From Chara braunii (Eukaryota; Streptophyta; Charophyceae; Charales; Characeae), in contig BFEA01000195.1 of NCBI GenBank assembly GCA_003427395.1, forward strand, positions 1,968,977 through 2,032,976: a DNA stretch of 64,000 nt, given 5' to 3'. A program made the position numbers and the translations under genes. Of this stretch, positions 31,213 through 44,020 are shown piece by piece; positions within the stretch are counted from its first letter, which is position 1; every line of letters starts with the position of its first letter. The notes beneath the pieces are model-generated. The model saw only the letters and a program-made list of their open reading frames with translations, searched no databases and was not told the origin of the DNA.

Positions 31213-34200
31213 TTATATGGCCCTCCAATCCCAAGGCCAGTTCACTGAGGGATTTAGGGATTTCCAAATCCTTTCCCACCATCTCCATAACCATACCGTT
31301 CCTGGGCATTGAAGGAAAATATGCTCGATGGTTTCAGAAATATTTCTTGATGGGAAAACTGTTGAGCATGATTTACACCAAGGAAGTGCAATGCCTCTCT
31401 CTTCTAGCGTTGTTCTGTCTATGATCCAATCATTAGTGGGGAGACATCGGTGGTACATCTGCCATTGCAGCGAGGCTAGTTTTGTGAGTACGGTTTTGAA
31501 CCATTTAATCTTTCTTAGTGCTTCCTTGCTTATATTTAAATGTTTCATCCATCTAGCTTCGGCCTTCTCCCTCAATTTTGTTCTTGGTCTTAGTAGTCGG
31601 TACGTAGATTTTAGTGATAGTGTATGGATAGATCGGGTGCAGGTTCTTTGTTTTCCAAGTGGAACTGTCCATACCCATGAGAGAGGGTCAAATACTAATT
31701 TATTTATTGCACATGTTGGCTTGAAGGCTAGCCGACGTTCCTTGCACTAGAATACTCTGATTCTAAACACTTGCTCAGACTGAACCCAAATGGTTTTATT
31801 TGTTTGATTTTCCTTTAGCCAATTGTTATGGTCGATAGTAAATAGAGAAAGAAGAACGGAATTGTCATCATTTATTGTTACTACATTACCTATATGTGAT
31901 GGGTCTCCCTGGATTCCTACCCAGTCAATCTCTTTGAGTTGAGGGCCTTTCCCAAGGATCCTGAACCATTCAATGGGGATAGATTCAATAATCTTTTCTA
32001 GTGCTCTTGCGGATCTTCTGCAATAACGTAAGGAAGGCGAGAGGTTCGAGAATGAGTACCAATCTCTAAATTCAGAATTCCAGATGTCACCTATCCTGAG
32101 GATACCATTTTTTATCCAAGCCTTCCATGGGGATTCCAAGCAATGCAGCATCCTACCTTGAAAATAAGTGATCCACCTGTTATTAAAAAGTGGTTGTTGG
32201 CAAAACATCTTCCCACCTATTGGGTGAAATCTTGTCCAGTGAAGTAACTTACGCCAGATCTTAAGAAGTTGTGGCCAGAATGGATCATTTTTTATATCCC
32301 TTCGTGTAGCCTGACGGTGTGTTTCTGGTATCTAGCCAAGGGGTTGTATTCTACCTCTGGTAATAAACCAATTACTGTTTTCCAGCCAAAACAATGGATC
32401 TGTCCCTTCAGGGACTTCCGAGGCTAGACGTATTAGCTGTGGTTCTGCTAGCGCAATCCACGGGGTTTGTGGGAAAAAAAAAAGTTGTTTGATCCACTTA
32501 ATGACAAGTGTCATGGCCTGGGAGGCAGGGTCTAAAATTCCTAACCCTCCTTTTGTCTATGGTTGGATTACCGCCTGTCAGGCTACCCTGTTAATGACGT
32601 TCTTAAGGTCGTGGTTACCTCTCCATAGAAAAGTTGTTATTTGTCTTTGTAAGGGTTTTCAAAGCATATTTATCTAGGGGCCAAATTGCCGACTTATACC
32701 AGAGTGAAGCTAGAATCACATTATTTATAATCAGTGATCGTCCTATGAGCGAGGTTTGCTTATCCTTCCATAGTTTCATTTTAGCTAGAGCTGATTTGGA
32801 GATCTATTCATTATTCATTGATGATTTTCCTTCAGCAGACAGGGAAATGCCCAATACTCTGATGGGATCTAAGGGGGGCATCCAATCAATGTTTGGTTGT
32901 TCTTGAGGTCTAACACCTTGATGATGTATCCACCATCTTTGTTTTTTGGTTCCCCAATTTATCTTCATGTCTAAAAGGGAGCAAAACCTGTCCATCAACC
33001 TTTGTATTTCCATAATGTTTTCTCTAGAGGCTTCCAGCATTAGAGAAAGATCATCTGCAAACAAGGAGCATATTTGGAGGGTTTCTTTATGTATATAGCA
33101 AATATCAATGCGTTTGATATCCTTATTGCGTCGTAGATTTGCTGCTAGGGCCTCCATGATGATAACGAACAGGAATGGGATGATGGGGTCACCCTGTCTC
33201 ACTGAGCGTTCTAATTCAATAGGGGGGAGACAAATTTTCATTCACCATCACTCGAGTTGTGGCATTTGCATGAAGAATTTTTATCCATCTTCTGAAACTG
33301 GGATCAAAATTGAACTTTTCTAGACATTTGTCCAAGAAGTGTCAGTCTACATGGTCATAAGCTTTTTCAAAATCAATGAAGATGAAAGCTGCATTATGTT
33401 TCGATTGTCTAGAGAGTTTGACTAGTTCATTTACCAGTACGATGTTGTCTTTAATGTTCCTTCCTTCAATGAACCCTGTCTGTGTGGGGTGTATGATGTC
33501 CATCATGACTTTTATGAGTCGATTCGTAAGTGCTTTTGACGCCAATTTGTAAACTACTGTGAGGAGGCTGATTGGCCTGTAGTTACGTATGTTTGTTTTA
33601 TCTTATTTTTTGTATAATAAGGTCAGCACCCCTTGACCTACTCTTTCTATCATTTGGCCTGATACCCATACTGTTTGATAGTAGTCCATAAGATCCTGGG
33701 CTAGATAGTCCCACATAAATTCCCATAATTCTTTTGAAAGACCATCAATCCCTGTATTTTTTCCCTCCTCCATCATTATGAGGGCTGTTCTAATTTCTTC
33801 TTTCGTTAGTGGTTTGTCAATCATTTCCTTTTGATCGTTTGATATAAATTTTGTCAATGGTTTAAGAAAGTCTTCTATCTCTTTTATTCTTTGATCTTTG
33901 GGTTGGTGGTTGCATTCTGATGTGAAGAGAGTTTTGTAATAGTCTCTTGCTATTTTTTTACATACTGTTGTAGATGTCTCTAGAGATTATTTGTCTTCTT
34001 TGGGATCTGAGAGAACTTCAATAATAGATCTTCCAACTTTGGCTTTTGCCATAACAAAAAATCTGGCATCCATGGCCCCTTCTTTATTGTAGCCTTTCAT
34101 CTTTCCTCTGATTCTGATTCCTTGCCAACGATGTTCCATACAATTCAGAATTTTAGATTCTAGTTCATTTATTTCTTGAGTGATCTTTTTTTTTATTGTT

Positions 34201-35229
34201 TCCTTGTACCATGTCTACTTCTTGTTGTTTCAGCTGTTGAAGTTATTGTTGTAGATTGATTTCCTGTAGGTGACGTTGCTGGGCAAGCAGTTTAGAATAT
34301 TCATTGCATTTACGGCCCCAAAACAGTAGGCCGTTGTTGAACCATTGAATATCATTCTGAATATTATCCTTCTGTTTTCTCCAGAATGACCATACATCTT
34401 GTAGATATTCTTTTAATTGATTAATGTTGAAGAGCGAAGTGTTAAGTTTATAGAAACCTCGGGCTTGATCAGACTTTTTTCTGAAAGAGAGCAAGGCTCC
34501 ATTCATAGCGTGATCAAGGCCAGGAAAAACACTCTGTGGGAAGATGTCTGCTACTTGGAGCGCTCCTTCCAACTCTTATGACAAGAGGATTAAGTGTATT
34601 CGGGACTTCGAGGCTTTGGTAGTTTGAGACTTTCTGAAACAAATATAGGTTCGTTTGGTAGGGTGAAGCCTTCTATATGCATCAAAAAGATTCATTGATT
34701 GACAAAGGGTTTCAATGATTTGTTTGTCAATTTGTATATACACTGGGCAGGGGGAGGGAGTGTGCCAACGATCCAGTTGCCTTTTTGGGGCAGCATTGAA
34801 ATCCCCGGCCATAATGATCAGTATACCGATCAGAAGGTGGTTTTTTATTGAATCAAAAAATCTTCGTCTCTCCCCTATTTCATTTGACGCATATACACAC
34901 AGGATAGTGACTACCTTTATTTCCAACATAGCCAATAGATAGACCCATCTGCCTTCCTCTTTGTCTGTCCCCCTATTTAGCGGTTCAATCTTCGAATCGG
35001 GGGGTAGCCAAATTGTCACTCCTGCACTTCCTGGTCTAGGAGCGTGGGCTTTGAAGGCTTGAAGGGGCCAAATTTGTTTGTGTGTATGGTTGTGATCCGC
35101 ATTATCCATCAGGTGTATTTCTTGTATACAAACTGCATTTGGCCATTCTCTTCCTTCTACCCCCCTCAATTGTTCGTGTATAGCCTGGCGTTTTGATTGT
35201 TTAGCCGAAGCTAACCCGTTTACATTCAA
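31213..35229 (-). pseudogene. LINE-2 ORF2: AP endonuclease, reverse transcriptase, Cys/His tail
   Basis: Starts near 35,229 with MNVNGLASAKQSKRQAIHEQ (endonuclease Asn), AVCIQEIHL (Glu), IIMAGDFNAAPKRQ and SRIHLILLS. The RT follows: RNYRPISLLTVVYKLASKAL, QTGFIEGRNI, FIFIDFEKAYDHVD (motif A, about 33,350), SVRQGDPIIPFLFVIIMEAL (motif B) and CSLFADDLSLMLEA (motif C, about 33,050). The end carries LASLQWQMYHRCLPTNDWII and a Cys/His set (WCKSC, EHIFLQCPG, WLW; about 31,300). Frameshifts and stops separate these blocks, for example TAA after LLYKK and TGA after DHVD. It is more complete than LINE-1 and keeps the full endonuclease N-terminus. Confidence 0.85.
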
Positions 35230-35362
35230 CGATCTAAGGTCTAGATCCGTTTTTCTTTTAAGTAGTTTTCATTCCTTGTCTTTGTTATATAAGACATCAA
35301 GACCATTTAGTCCTACCATTTATATTCAATCTGTAATCCCTTACCCCTTATCCCTGAGTGAG

Positions 35363-38300
35363 TTACAGGGTCATCCAGTGGCCAGAGTTTAACTTTCCCT
35401 CTGGCTCTAGTAGCTCTTGTCTATTCTTGAGGAGGCGGGAGAGTAGAATCATGACATCTACCTCAGACCAATAGTCACCCGCTTTCACTTTTAGCTGTTG
35501 GAGTTCGGCCAGCATGTTGTGAGAGAACCACCGTAGATTTAATGCTTTCTTATGTTCGTATCTGAGAAAAACATTTGTGGCCGACATCCTAAGAGAATCC
35601 GTGGTCAGAATGAGTATTGCAGATCCCCCTTAAGGCAGCTGTGTCTGGATGATTTTAACTATTTATGACTTGAGTCGGGCTTCCCCTGTCATCCTGCATG
35701 GTAGGGAGGAGAGAAAACTTGTCTGCGTCCCCTGAATAGTCACTTCGCCAAATGTTGCTCCTTGAGGCTCTAACAGACCCACATCCCATTTCCCTTCTTT
35801 TTGTCTCACTGGTAGCAGAAATATTGCAGGCTTTGATAATTTTAACTCTGCATATCCCTCCCTTACCAGACTGTGCAATTTTTGTCTTTTGCTGAGCAGG
35901 GGACCCTCCGTTCTGGGAGAAACTTTTCCAAGTTCATTCGACTGGTCATGGCACAGTTGAAGTTCTTTTGTGTCGTCTAAAGATGAACTCCTTTCTTTTT
36001 TTTGTCCCTCCTCACTGGCTTCACTTACTGCTGTGTCATAATTTTTATTACTTTTATATATTTCCTTATCATCTGTTAAGTCAGGCAGTTTCTTCATGAG
36101 TAAGTAGAAGGAACTTGCGTTCCCTGTGAGTTCAGAGAATACCTTTTTTAGCTGTTGTGTCACTGAACATATTACTGTGTCAGAATTTTTATTTTTATTT
36201 TTTTCCCCATCATTTGTTAAGCCAGGTGGGACAGTTTCTTCATGAGTAAGTTGAAGGAACTTGCGTTCCCCTGTGAGTTATGAGAATTTAGCTGATGCGT
36301 CACTGTAGGTTCTGCATGTACTCTTGGGGGTTCTTCCTCAATGAAATCTTATTCTTCTTCAGTTCTCTCGTCAACTTGAGTTGGGGGATTCTCCCTTGTT
36401 TCTGTTGTGACAGTGACCTGATCTTTCAGAATAAGATTTTCTTTTGTGAGCGGTTTTAAATTCAGGAGATCTTCATTTAGTGTGCCTTTTCCTTTGATTG
36501 CCTCTGAAGTCTTGTTGTCTTCTCCTTACTGCAACAACTACTCAGAGTATTGAGTCCTGCTGCAATTTCCGTTTCTGAGGTCTTGGTCTCTCTTTGCTGG
36601 GCTATGGTCCTTTCCCCTCTTTTTCCTCCCTTTTCCTTCCCTGCCTGTGAGTGTTTCGGATTCGGGGGGGGGTTGGAATCGCAATGATACTATTGGCAAT
36701 AAACGGAGGCACAGTTGGTGCCAACTTATCTCTTTTGGGAGACCGTGTTCCATTGCCATGCGTAGGGTCGGACTGGTCTCTAGCAAAGGGACCAGTTCCC
36801 TGTAAGTTGTATCCCATAAGTCCTCAAAATGGCGTTCGAATTTTAATTTGAGGTTCTCTAGTAACCATTCTGCAACATTTTGAAGGTCTATTGTTTGGTC
36901 TTCTCGTTTTGTCAGATCAGCAGTGGTATTCCTCTGCGGGGGGGGGGTGCTCCCGGAACCGGGTCCAAATCCATCGGTTGTGGCCCAAAAAATTCTTTCA
37001 GTGGATCGTGGCTCCCTATCTGACCCACTCGCAGATGTCTCTGTTTCCTGTGTTTTGCTCTTGCTGTTCAAAATTATTTCTTTCTTGGTCCTTGTTGTAC
37101 TTTGCACATCTTCCTTCTCCTCCCTTCCTTCTTTACTCAGGGGAGTGAAACGATTGTCGGTCGGGATGTAAGAAGCTGCCATTGGCCCAATCCTGCCATT
37201 CTGTTTTGCTTTAGGAGGTTCATGTGGATGCTTCCCTTTGTTGCCCTGCCCTTGTCCCCCAACTTTGTCCCCTACAGGCCATTGGGATTTGGTTTTGAGG
37301 GGTTGGTGGGAACGAATCTGTCGACTAGAAGTGTGCTGGAACTGTGGTTTTCATTCTAATAGAGGTCTTTGAGAGCGACGTGGGTCTCCCCTTCCTTCCC
37401 ATATCCATCTTGTAGGCTGGCCTGATGCAAAAAGGTCCTCCACATATACCCACCCCTCATAGCCAGGTGCAGTAGGCAACCATCTGTTGAAACGGAGAGG
37501 GCCCCTTTTCAAAGCATTTTCCGTCTTTGTTGCCTGCTGAGGGTGTAGTGGACAGGCTACTTCAGTGCAGAGATGGCCTTATGCCCTACACTTGTAGCAC
37601 CAAGGTCAGAACTTGTGAGCTGTGTGGATCTGAAACAATCTCCCCCCCATTTTGAAGGGGATGAGGTCATCTAAGGAGAAGGGTTGGTCCTTTGGGAGGT
37701 CCAGTTCCAGCATCACATAGTCCTCCCTTTTGGCCACGTACATTGGCAGTGGGTCAATGAAATCAATTATCTTATATTGTTGTCCTAAGTCGTGTATGAA
37801 CGTCGCTTGTACCTCTATTGGGATGTGTCTTAGTTCAACCCAGTAGTAGTCTCTCATAAGTTTGTCCTTTCTTTCTTATCGGCCTATCTTTTTCGGCAGT
37901 CATGGGTAGATACGAACGTCAGATCGTTCCCACTGAAACTTTCGCCAATTGTCCATTTTTTGTTTGTTCTGTTAAAAAAGACTAAGAACGGTGAAGACAG
38001 TCGGTGTCACTAGCCGAATCAGAAAAAATTCTTGTACAGCCTCCGGGTTGTCTTTCATCGATTCTAATCTTCTACACAACTATTTGATTTTGTCATTCAT
38101 GGAAATATATGCACTGTCATCATAGAAGATCCAATTACTTGCATGTTTGGTATAGATCGCATCTCCTTGGGCTAATTTAGTTGCCGGGTACGATTTCATC
38201 AGCATTTTGCTTCCTCTCTGATCTACTACTTTCTGTTCTGAGGGTAAAAGGAAGAGTGAGAGAAAATAGGCGCGTGCCGATGATAAATTTTTTAGAGGCA

Positions 38301-38718
38301 GTTTGAGTTCTTCTGCTGGCAATCCCGATTCGCTGATAGATGGTCTCAAAATGGTTAGTGATTTTCCTTCGAGGGAATCCCTAACTCTCTTTGCCCAGGA
38401 TGGTTGTCCTGAGGCTTGGGATGATTGGGTAACCTGTTGTGATTGAGATGAGTCCGTTGTTGCTTGTGCTTTTCTGTTTTCTTCTATCAGTCTCTCTTCC
38501 TCCGTCAGAACCCCTTCATCTCCCTCACTCATCGTTAGATCCAATGCTGGGGAAATCGCCCCTTGGGTTCCTGTTAGTGATTGTTCCCCTTGCTCTTTCG
38601 CTGGTGCTGTTATCTCTCTGTGTGTGCAAAGGGGTTGATCATTCTGTGTGTTATGAGCTGGTTCAATCTGCATTGTTGCGATCGTTCCACCTGCTGTTGT
38701 ATTTGGTGTGTTTGTCAT
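35363..38718 (-). pseudogene. LINE-2 ORF1: RRM-like domain, CCHC knuckle, conserved helical block
   Basis: I place the start at 38,718 (MTNTPNTTAGG), 14 nt inside the element; the longer frame to 38,760 runs into LINE-3. A Gln/Ser-rich start leads into WAKRVRDSLEGKSLTILRPS. A DUF4283/RRM-like part follows (WVELRHIPIEVQATFIHDLG; KREDYVMLELDLPKDQPFSL). The zinc knuckle is C-x2-C-x4-H-x4-C (CYKCRA, stop, GHLCTEVAC) near 37,590. GYEGWVYVED, a low-complexity linker and the helical block (DLWDTTYRELVPLLETSPTL) come next. Domains near 35,600-35,900 match the end of LINE-1 ORF1. Several stops break it. The family role is nucleic-acid binding in the LINE particle. Confidence 0.7.
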
Positions 38719-38732
38719 ATTCTTTGAATTTT

Positions 38733-41346
38733 CATGCCACCTTTGGCAAAAAGTGATCATCGTTGAGTTCTTCTTTCCACAGCTAATGGGTCAACAAATA
38801 TCGTATCATCTTCAAAGTCGAGCGGTCCAACTGATGTATGGATCGACGGTACCACAAGGCAGACAACACGACATTGTTGATCACAATCGCTCTACCAAAT
38901 AAGCTGGCCTCTTTGCATTTCACACAGGGTTGCAGTGCTGAGCGCAAGGCCGCTATAGAAATGGTCGGGTCTTGAGCCAACCGCAGGTCGAATGATAACT
39001 GATGACTCAACAGTCTCTCATGCTGGGCGGGGGTCACTATTCTAACTCCCGAATTGAGTGGAGGCTTCTCCCCCGGAGGTATCAGCAGCGACGATTTTGA
39101 CCAATTGACCCGGGCTTGTGACAGCTGGCAGAACAAGTCTACGGTACCTCTGAGGGCAAAAAATGTCTGGTCTGTCAAAGGGGAGAACGTTGCCGAGTCA
39201 TCAGCAAATGCCTCTGACTTAAGTCTTTCTCCAGAAGGTAAGACAAAGCCTGGGATCTCCGGGTTTGGTCTTCTCAAGATATGCATGATCTCAACGTACA
39301 ACAAATAAAGGTAAGGTGTCACCGGACACCCCTGTCTGACCGACCGGCTTAGACGAATCGGGCCAGACAGGACCCCGTTCACACAGATTTGAGAAGTGAC
39401 ATTTTGCAGAAGGCTATTTATCGCATGTTTGAACTTCGGCCGAATCCGAAGGCGGTCAGTGCCGCCTGCAAAACTTCCCAACCAACTCGATCATAGGCCT
39501 TTTCCAAATCTAATTGTATAATGGCAAGACTCTCCTCCCCTGCTGCTACCAAGTCAGCCAATTGCTCAGCTATCATGACATTGTGCAGAATTTGTCTACC
39601 CTGCAAGAATCCTGTCTGAGTTCGATGAATGAGGAACGAAAAAACTTTCTGCAATCTGGCTGTCAAAATTTTAGAGAAGATTTTGTAGAGAGTTGGCATG
39701 AACGTTATAGGCCTATAATTTGCAATATCAGTGCGGTCCCTTTTTTTGAAGACAAATGTGATCACCCCTTGCGACGCAGAAGCTCGCAGTGATGCTCCGT
39801 TCCAAACAGCTTGACAGATCAGTATGAACTCCGGTAACAAGTATAGTGAAAAACTGCGAAAAAAATTGTGTCGGAAGACCATCCAATCCCGGTGCTTTGT
39901 GGCACGCCAAGGATGATACGGCGTGTACAAGCTCCTGCATACATATGTCACTTTCAAGCAGTTGTCGTTGCCAATCAGAGAGTGTGTTGTCCACTTTTGA
40001 CCAGACATCATCATGAAACTGCTGAAGCAAATGGTGTTCTGTATACTGTGCTTGTTATCTTAACAGGTTCTCATAAAATAAAGAAATGTTAATGATAATA
40101 GCGTGCGTTTCTCCAGCCAAGGGCGCTGTAGCGTCAAACGGATGTTTTATGGCCAATACCATCTGTGACATAACAGGCGGTCTGCGTGCAACAAAAAAGG
40201 CAGATGTCATCCGGTCCCCTTTCACTAACCATCCAATGCATTTGTTGTTTGTCGCATTTTTCATTAGCGATTGGGTTCGCAATGTCCATCGCTGTTGAAG
40301 TCGTCCATTCGGGTGATCAGAGTCTGTTCTTGTTGTGGTTGCGTTGCTCTCATCGTTTGACGCATGATCTGTGTCAATTCGTCATTTATATTTCGCAATT
40401 ATGTCTGGTCGATCAAAAGAATCGACTTTTTAATCGATAAGCCTCTCCTCAAAATTATTCGTTGTCCTCCTTGAAACCAGTCTACGAGGGAGCGAAACAA
40501 TTTTTTTGTAGTCCTCCATTTGGGTTAAAACTTGTACACAAACTGTGAAAAGTGTGACGTCTGCACTACCCATTCTGACAGGGCGCTCCTATCCCGTCCT
40601 ACCCTGACACTTACATGAAGAAAGAATTCTAATAAAAGAGGTAGGTGATTCGATCCCATATGCGGTATAACGTGGCATCTCGAGAGTCTAGATAGCAAAA
40701 CATCTGCTGCAAAAAACAAGGCGATACGGCTACGGGGTAGATAATGTTGCTGAGAGGTTCCAAAGGAAAAAAAGGTAAAACCTTTTTCAAACGGGTGCAA
40801 GATACGAAACGTGTCAGAAAAACCATTGGTGTGAATGAATTCTGCCAGCTGCGTGTCTCCTCCCACCGATCGAAATCGCATTGAATCCACCCCTGAAACA
40901 AAAGTCGTGTTTCAATCCCCTCCTAGTATTAGGTTATTCACATGGGGTATCATCCACGCCAGCGATTTAAACTGTTCCACTCTGTCAGGTTGAGAGGTGG
41001 GGGCATAAAGATTAAAAATTGTCCACCGCTCCTGTCGCAAAGTAATTCTCACCCATACCCATCTCCCAAAAGGATCTGAGCAGTGACCAGTGACTACTAC
41101 CGGTGCCGTTCTTGCAATGAGTATTGTCGCTCCACCCTTTGTACCTTGAGTCGGGGCCCAAAATTGCTCCCCTAACCACCCACCCATCTATTTTGCGATC
41201 ATAGCATCGTTCAACTTGGTCTCCTGCGACAACACAATCTGTGCTCCTCTATTCCTAGCCAAGGATTTAATCAGAGACCGCTTGATAACCGCTCTTCTTG
41301 ATCCCAACCCGCGCACATTCCAAGAAATCAGCCTGATTGTATGCAT
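38733..41346 (-). pseudogene. LINE-3 ORF2, 5' part: endonuclease and reverse transcriptase
   Basis: Start at 41,346 (MHTIRLISWNVRGLGSRRAV, the usual WNVRGL opening of plant LINE endonucleases). VLSQETKLND (catalytic Glu) and IFNLYAPTSQPDRVEQFKSL and LILGGD (about 40,915) follow. The RT shows ANYRPITFMPTLYKIFSKIL, TQTGFLQGRQILHN, IIQLDLEKAYDRVGWEVL (motif A), SRSVRQGCPVTPYLYLLY (motif B) and SEAFADDSATFS (motif C, about 39,210). A frameshift near 39,450 and stops (TAG at about 41,189) inactivate it. Coding sense reaches LPKVA at 38,733 and resumes as W at 30,235 beyond LINE-2. Confidence 0.85.
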
Positions 41347-42169
41347 GAGTCTTACATGTCAGCTAAGTCAGCACATTTGAGTATCAGGAATTGACTACAA
41401 AAGATGCTTTTATGCCAAGGAATGTGTGAGTCCACCTGTGTTAGCAATGCAGCGTTCCAGCAATCATACACCTTAGTGTCGACGGCTGTCTTGCCGCCTG
41501 GATTTTTAAAGAGTTGCAGTGATACCCACCTTAGGCCCGTAAGGGGGGGTGCCCCTTCAACAACGGGGTAGGTGATTCATCAAGAATCGAGAAACAAAGA
41601 ATGTCGGTACTTCCATTGTCATTTGTTGGAGTCAGTCAAACCTATTTCATAGTTGGATATAGTCGCAATTTGTATGCAGGTCATAGCGATTTTCGGGTTT
41701 CCGCCAAAACCGATTCAAAAGTGGGCTCAACATGTGTCTCATAATGCGGAATGAAAAGTGTACTCTCCGATGGGAGGGCAGCCATCAGTTGCAAATCCCC
41801 ATCCACTACCAAAAACACCAAGGGAATTACTACCCAGGGCTGTCCTTCAGCAATTGCTTCCTAAATAGAACCCGAATGCACGTCAGCTCTCGGACGCTCC
41901 TGTAGTTCGCGGTCGTCTTCGTCGAGTGAGGGTTCTACTTCAGTGAAGGGCATGTCGTCCTCTGCCATATCTGCCCAAGCAACAATCCTATCATGAGTTT
42001 TTCGATTGTGAAATTGTCCCTGATATGGCTTGCAGCCCATTGTTTTCGGTCCTCCTTAAAGGATTTTTTCGCGGTGCAACGATTCCTTCTGCTGCCGCAT
42101 ACCTATTTTCGGTCCTACCGTTGACTACTGTAGATTGACAGGAGCAGAAGTCCCAGTCTGAGAAGTTCC

Positions 42170-43286
42170 TTATGTATCCCTCGTTGTTGTTACTATTGTA
42201 GAGGTAACAAACCCTGCAGCAACCAGGGCGCTCCCAAAGGCAGCCCTCGCCGAATCCTGTGCAGGACTCGATGGGACAAGCAAGGAGCCTGTGAAGGGTA
42301 GGGTTCCTTGAGGCGCTGGAGCGTGAGTATCATTCAGCGGTGCCGAGGTGGTCAGATCCTCTGATGCCCAGGGCAAGGCAGAGCCGGGGGATTGGGTCTT
42401 AGCAAGTCCCGATGACGAAGAGGTATTTGGGGATTGGGTCGCGATCGGTCCCGACGACGAGGGAACAGTCGTCGAAGAGCCAGGTCGTTCAGTTTCTCTT
42501 TTTTGGCATGCCGCTTCTCCTGTCTTGTGACCATACCACCGACAATCATGACACCACGGTGTATCTTGAGTGACCAGTTCCACGTTATGCCAACCCTGCG
42601 GGGAACGAAATTTGAGAAACTTGGTCACCTTCGACTTTGCCTCCGGGTGAAGATCAAATCGATGATTAACTAGACTGGGCGCTGGTTGATTTTGCTCCGG
42701 AGGATAGGCTTTCTGTACCTCGCCATATTCCCTTATCATGACATCTTCCAGGAAAGGCATGGCCAGGAAAGGAACCCTCACGACCCGGATCCAAAATCTC
42801 TGGGACTGGAGGTCTTTCCTGGCCTTGGCCTGCTCCACTGGAGTCGCGCATGGTTTGTAGAGCACTTTGCATGGTTTCCCTCCCACTATCGTTTTTTCCT
42901 CTTATGGCAATATGTGTATTAACCACTCCTGTAGTATATGGTTGACTGCAAGATAAGAGATCATGTTAGCTCCCTCCGATTGTATTCGCCCTTTTTGGCC
43001 TCGGACCGTGGTCAAGTCCCATCCCGATTCTATTGATCTCATCCATTTTATTTTTTTTGGCAAAAGGAACCCCTGCTTCCAATCCCTGAAATACTACCAA
43101 TACTCCATGCGTACGCAAATAGTCAACAATAACTTCAACTGTCGTGGGGTGTATGTCTTCTATATCAGTGTCGTTCAGGTCGTCTCTGGTCGTTGTGATA
43201 TAACTATCCGCTTTATCGGGATCTTCTTGACCAGTGATAAAGCAGTTACGAACCATGTCGCGCAACTGTTCATGTTGTCGATCCAT
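42170..43286 (-). pseudogene. LINE-3 ORF1: RRM-like domain with CCHC zinc knuckle
   Basis: The main frame (42,886-42,170) has RFWIRVVRVPFLAMPFLEDV, VNHRFDLHPEAKSKVTKFLK, then a knuckle WCHDCRWYGHKTGEAACQ (C-x2-C-x4-H-x5-C), and a Ser/Thr/Pro-rich tail. An overlapping frame from 42,926 supplies the start in another phase. The frame 43,286-42,966 (RQHEQLRDMVRNCFITGQED) may be its N-terminal part. In such LINEs ORF1 coats the RNA. It is broken here by frameshifts. Confidence 0.6.
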
Positions 43287-43290
43287 TGCC

Positions 43291-44020
43291 CCCTATGTGT
43301 GCAGATCCTAAGTTCCCCAAGAAGGGTGGCAGCAACCACCACCACAAGTTTTGCAAGGGACCTACCCACAGCCGGTATAAGAAGCTCTCCCGAAACAACT
43401 ACCCTAACAATCTCTCCTGTTCGGCAAAACAAGGTTCCGTTAATCAAGGTCTCAATCGTTCGTTGTGGGGAGATCATCAAACACTGGGTTCCAATCGTCC
43501 TTTACTCAAGGATCGTTTAATTCGGTTACCATGCCCGTCTAACATAGCAGCAATCATTCCATGCATCCTGAATAAAAAACGTCCCAAATTACACTCACAA
43601 ATTTATTTTATCGACAAAAAAGAAGCTACTCCAAACGTTCCCATCTACAAAACAAAGGAAAACAAATTCCAATTCTCCGCGACCAGTCCCTAAGAATGAG
43701 CAAGGTTTGGTCCCTCATTTCTTTCGTCGTCTCTCTCGTGGCCACACACACAATTCCCGCTAAAAGCCCTATTCCCAACGCTGTCATTAGGAAGTTAGTC
43801 ACAAGCCATTAGTGTGAAAAGAGAGAGAGGCTATTTGCAATTCGCCTCGCTCAGTTCGCACAATGAAACAAGAGTAGAAGAACTGTTCACAATGCCCCTT
43901 GAAAAAGAGCTCTTTACAATAGGTGTTGATGAGTTATTTCGAAGGCTCAACAAAGTGATGAATCATCAACAGTCCACAACTCACCGCCCATTGATATCTT
44001 CGGTGTCGTCTCAATTCCGT
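43291..44020. other. Boundary stretch between LINE-3 and gypsy remnant
   Basis: An open plus-strand frame (43,286-43,693) has Lys/Asn-rich, unrecognised content. I could not place the LINE-3 5' end or an LTR here. Confidence 0.4.

Larger units (their letters stand above)
30236..38732 (-). mobile_element. LINE-2: non-LTR retrotransposon inserted in LINE-3
   Basis: The minus-strand element has ORF1 at its right end, ORF2 from 35,229 and a 44-nt A tail (T run 30,236-30,279). It shares ORF1, ORF2 and 3'-UTR features with LINE-1 (CCCCACCAATAGATGGAGTC after the 21-bp motif at 30,471-30,491), so they are one family. One caution applies. After the 97-N gap the terminal 40 bp (30,280-30,319) are identical to the LINE-3 3' end, not the LINE-1 end. 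The gap may therefore hide a second short insert or a misjoin. Confidence 0.8.
38733..43290 (-). mobile_element. Outer LINE (LINE-3), 5' segment
   Basis: Contains ORF1 (42.17-42.93 kb and probably an N-terminal stretch up to 43,286) and ORF2 from 41,346 down to the LINE-2 insertion. Its reverse transcriptase differs clearly from LINE-1/LINE-2 (RSVRQGCPVTPYLYLLYVEI against RQGDPIIPFLFVIIMEAL), so it is another family. The exact 5' end is not visible. Confidence 0.75.
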
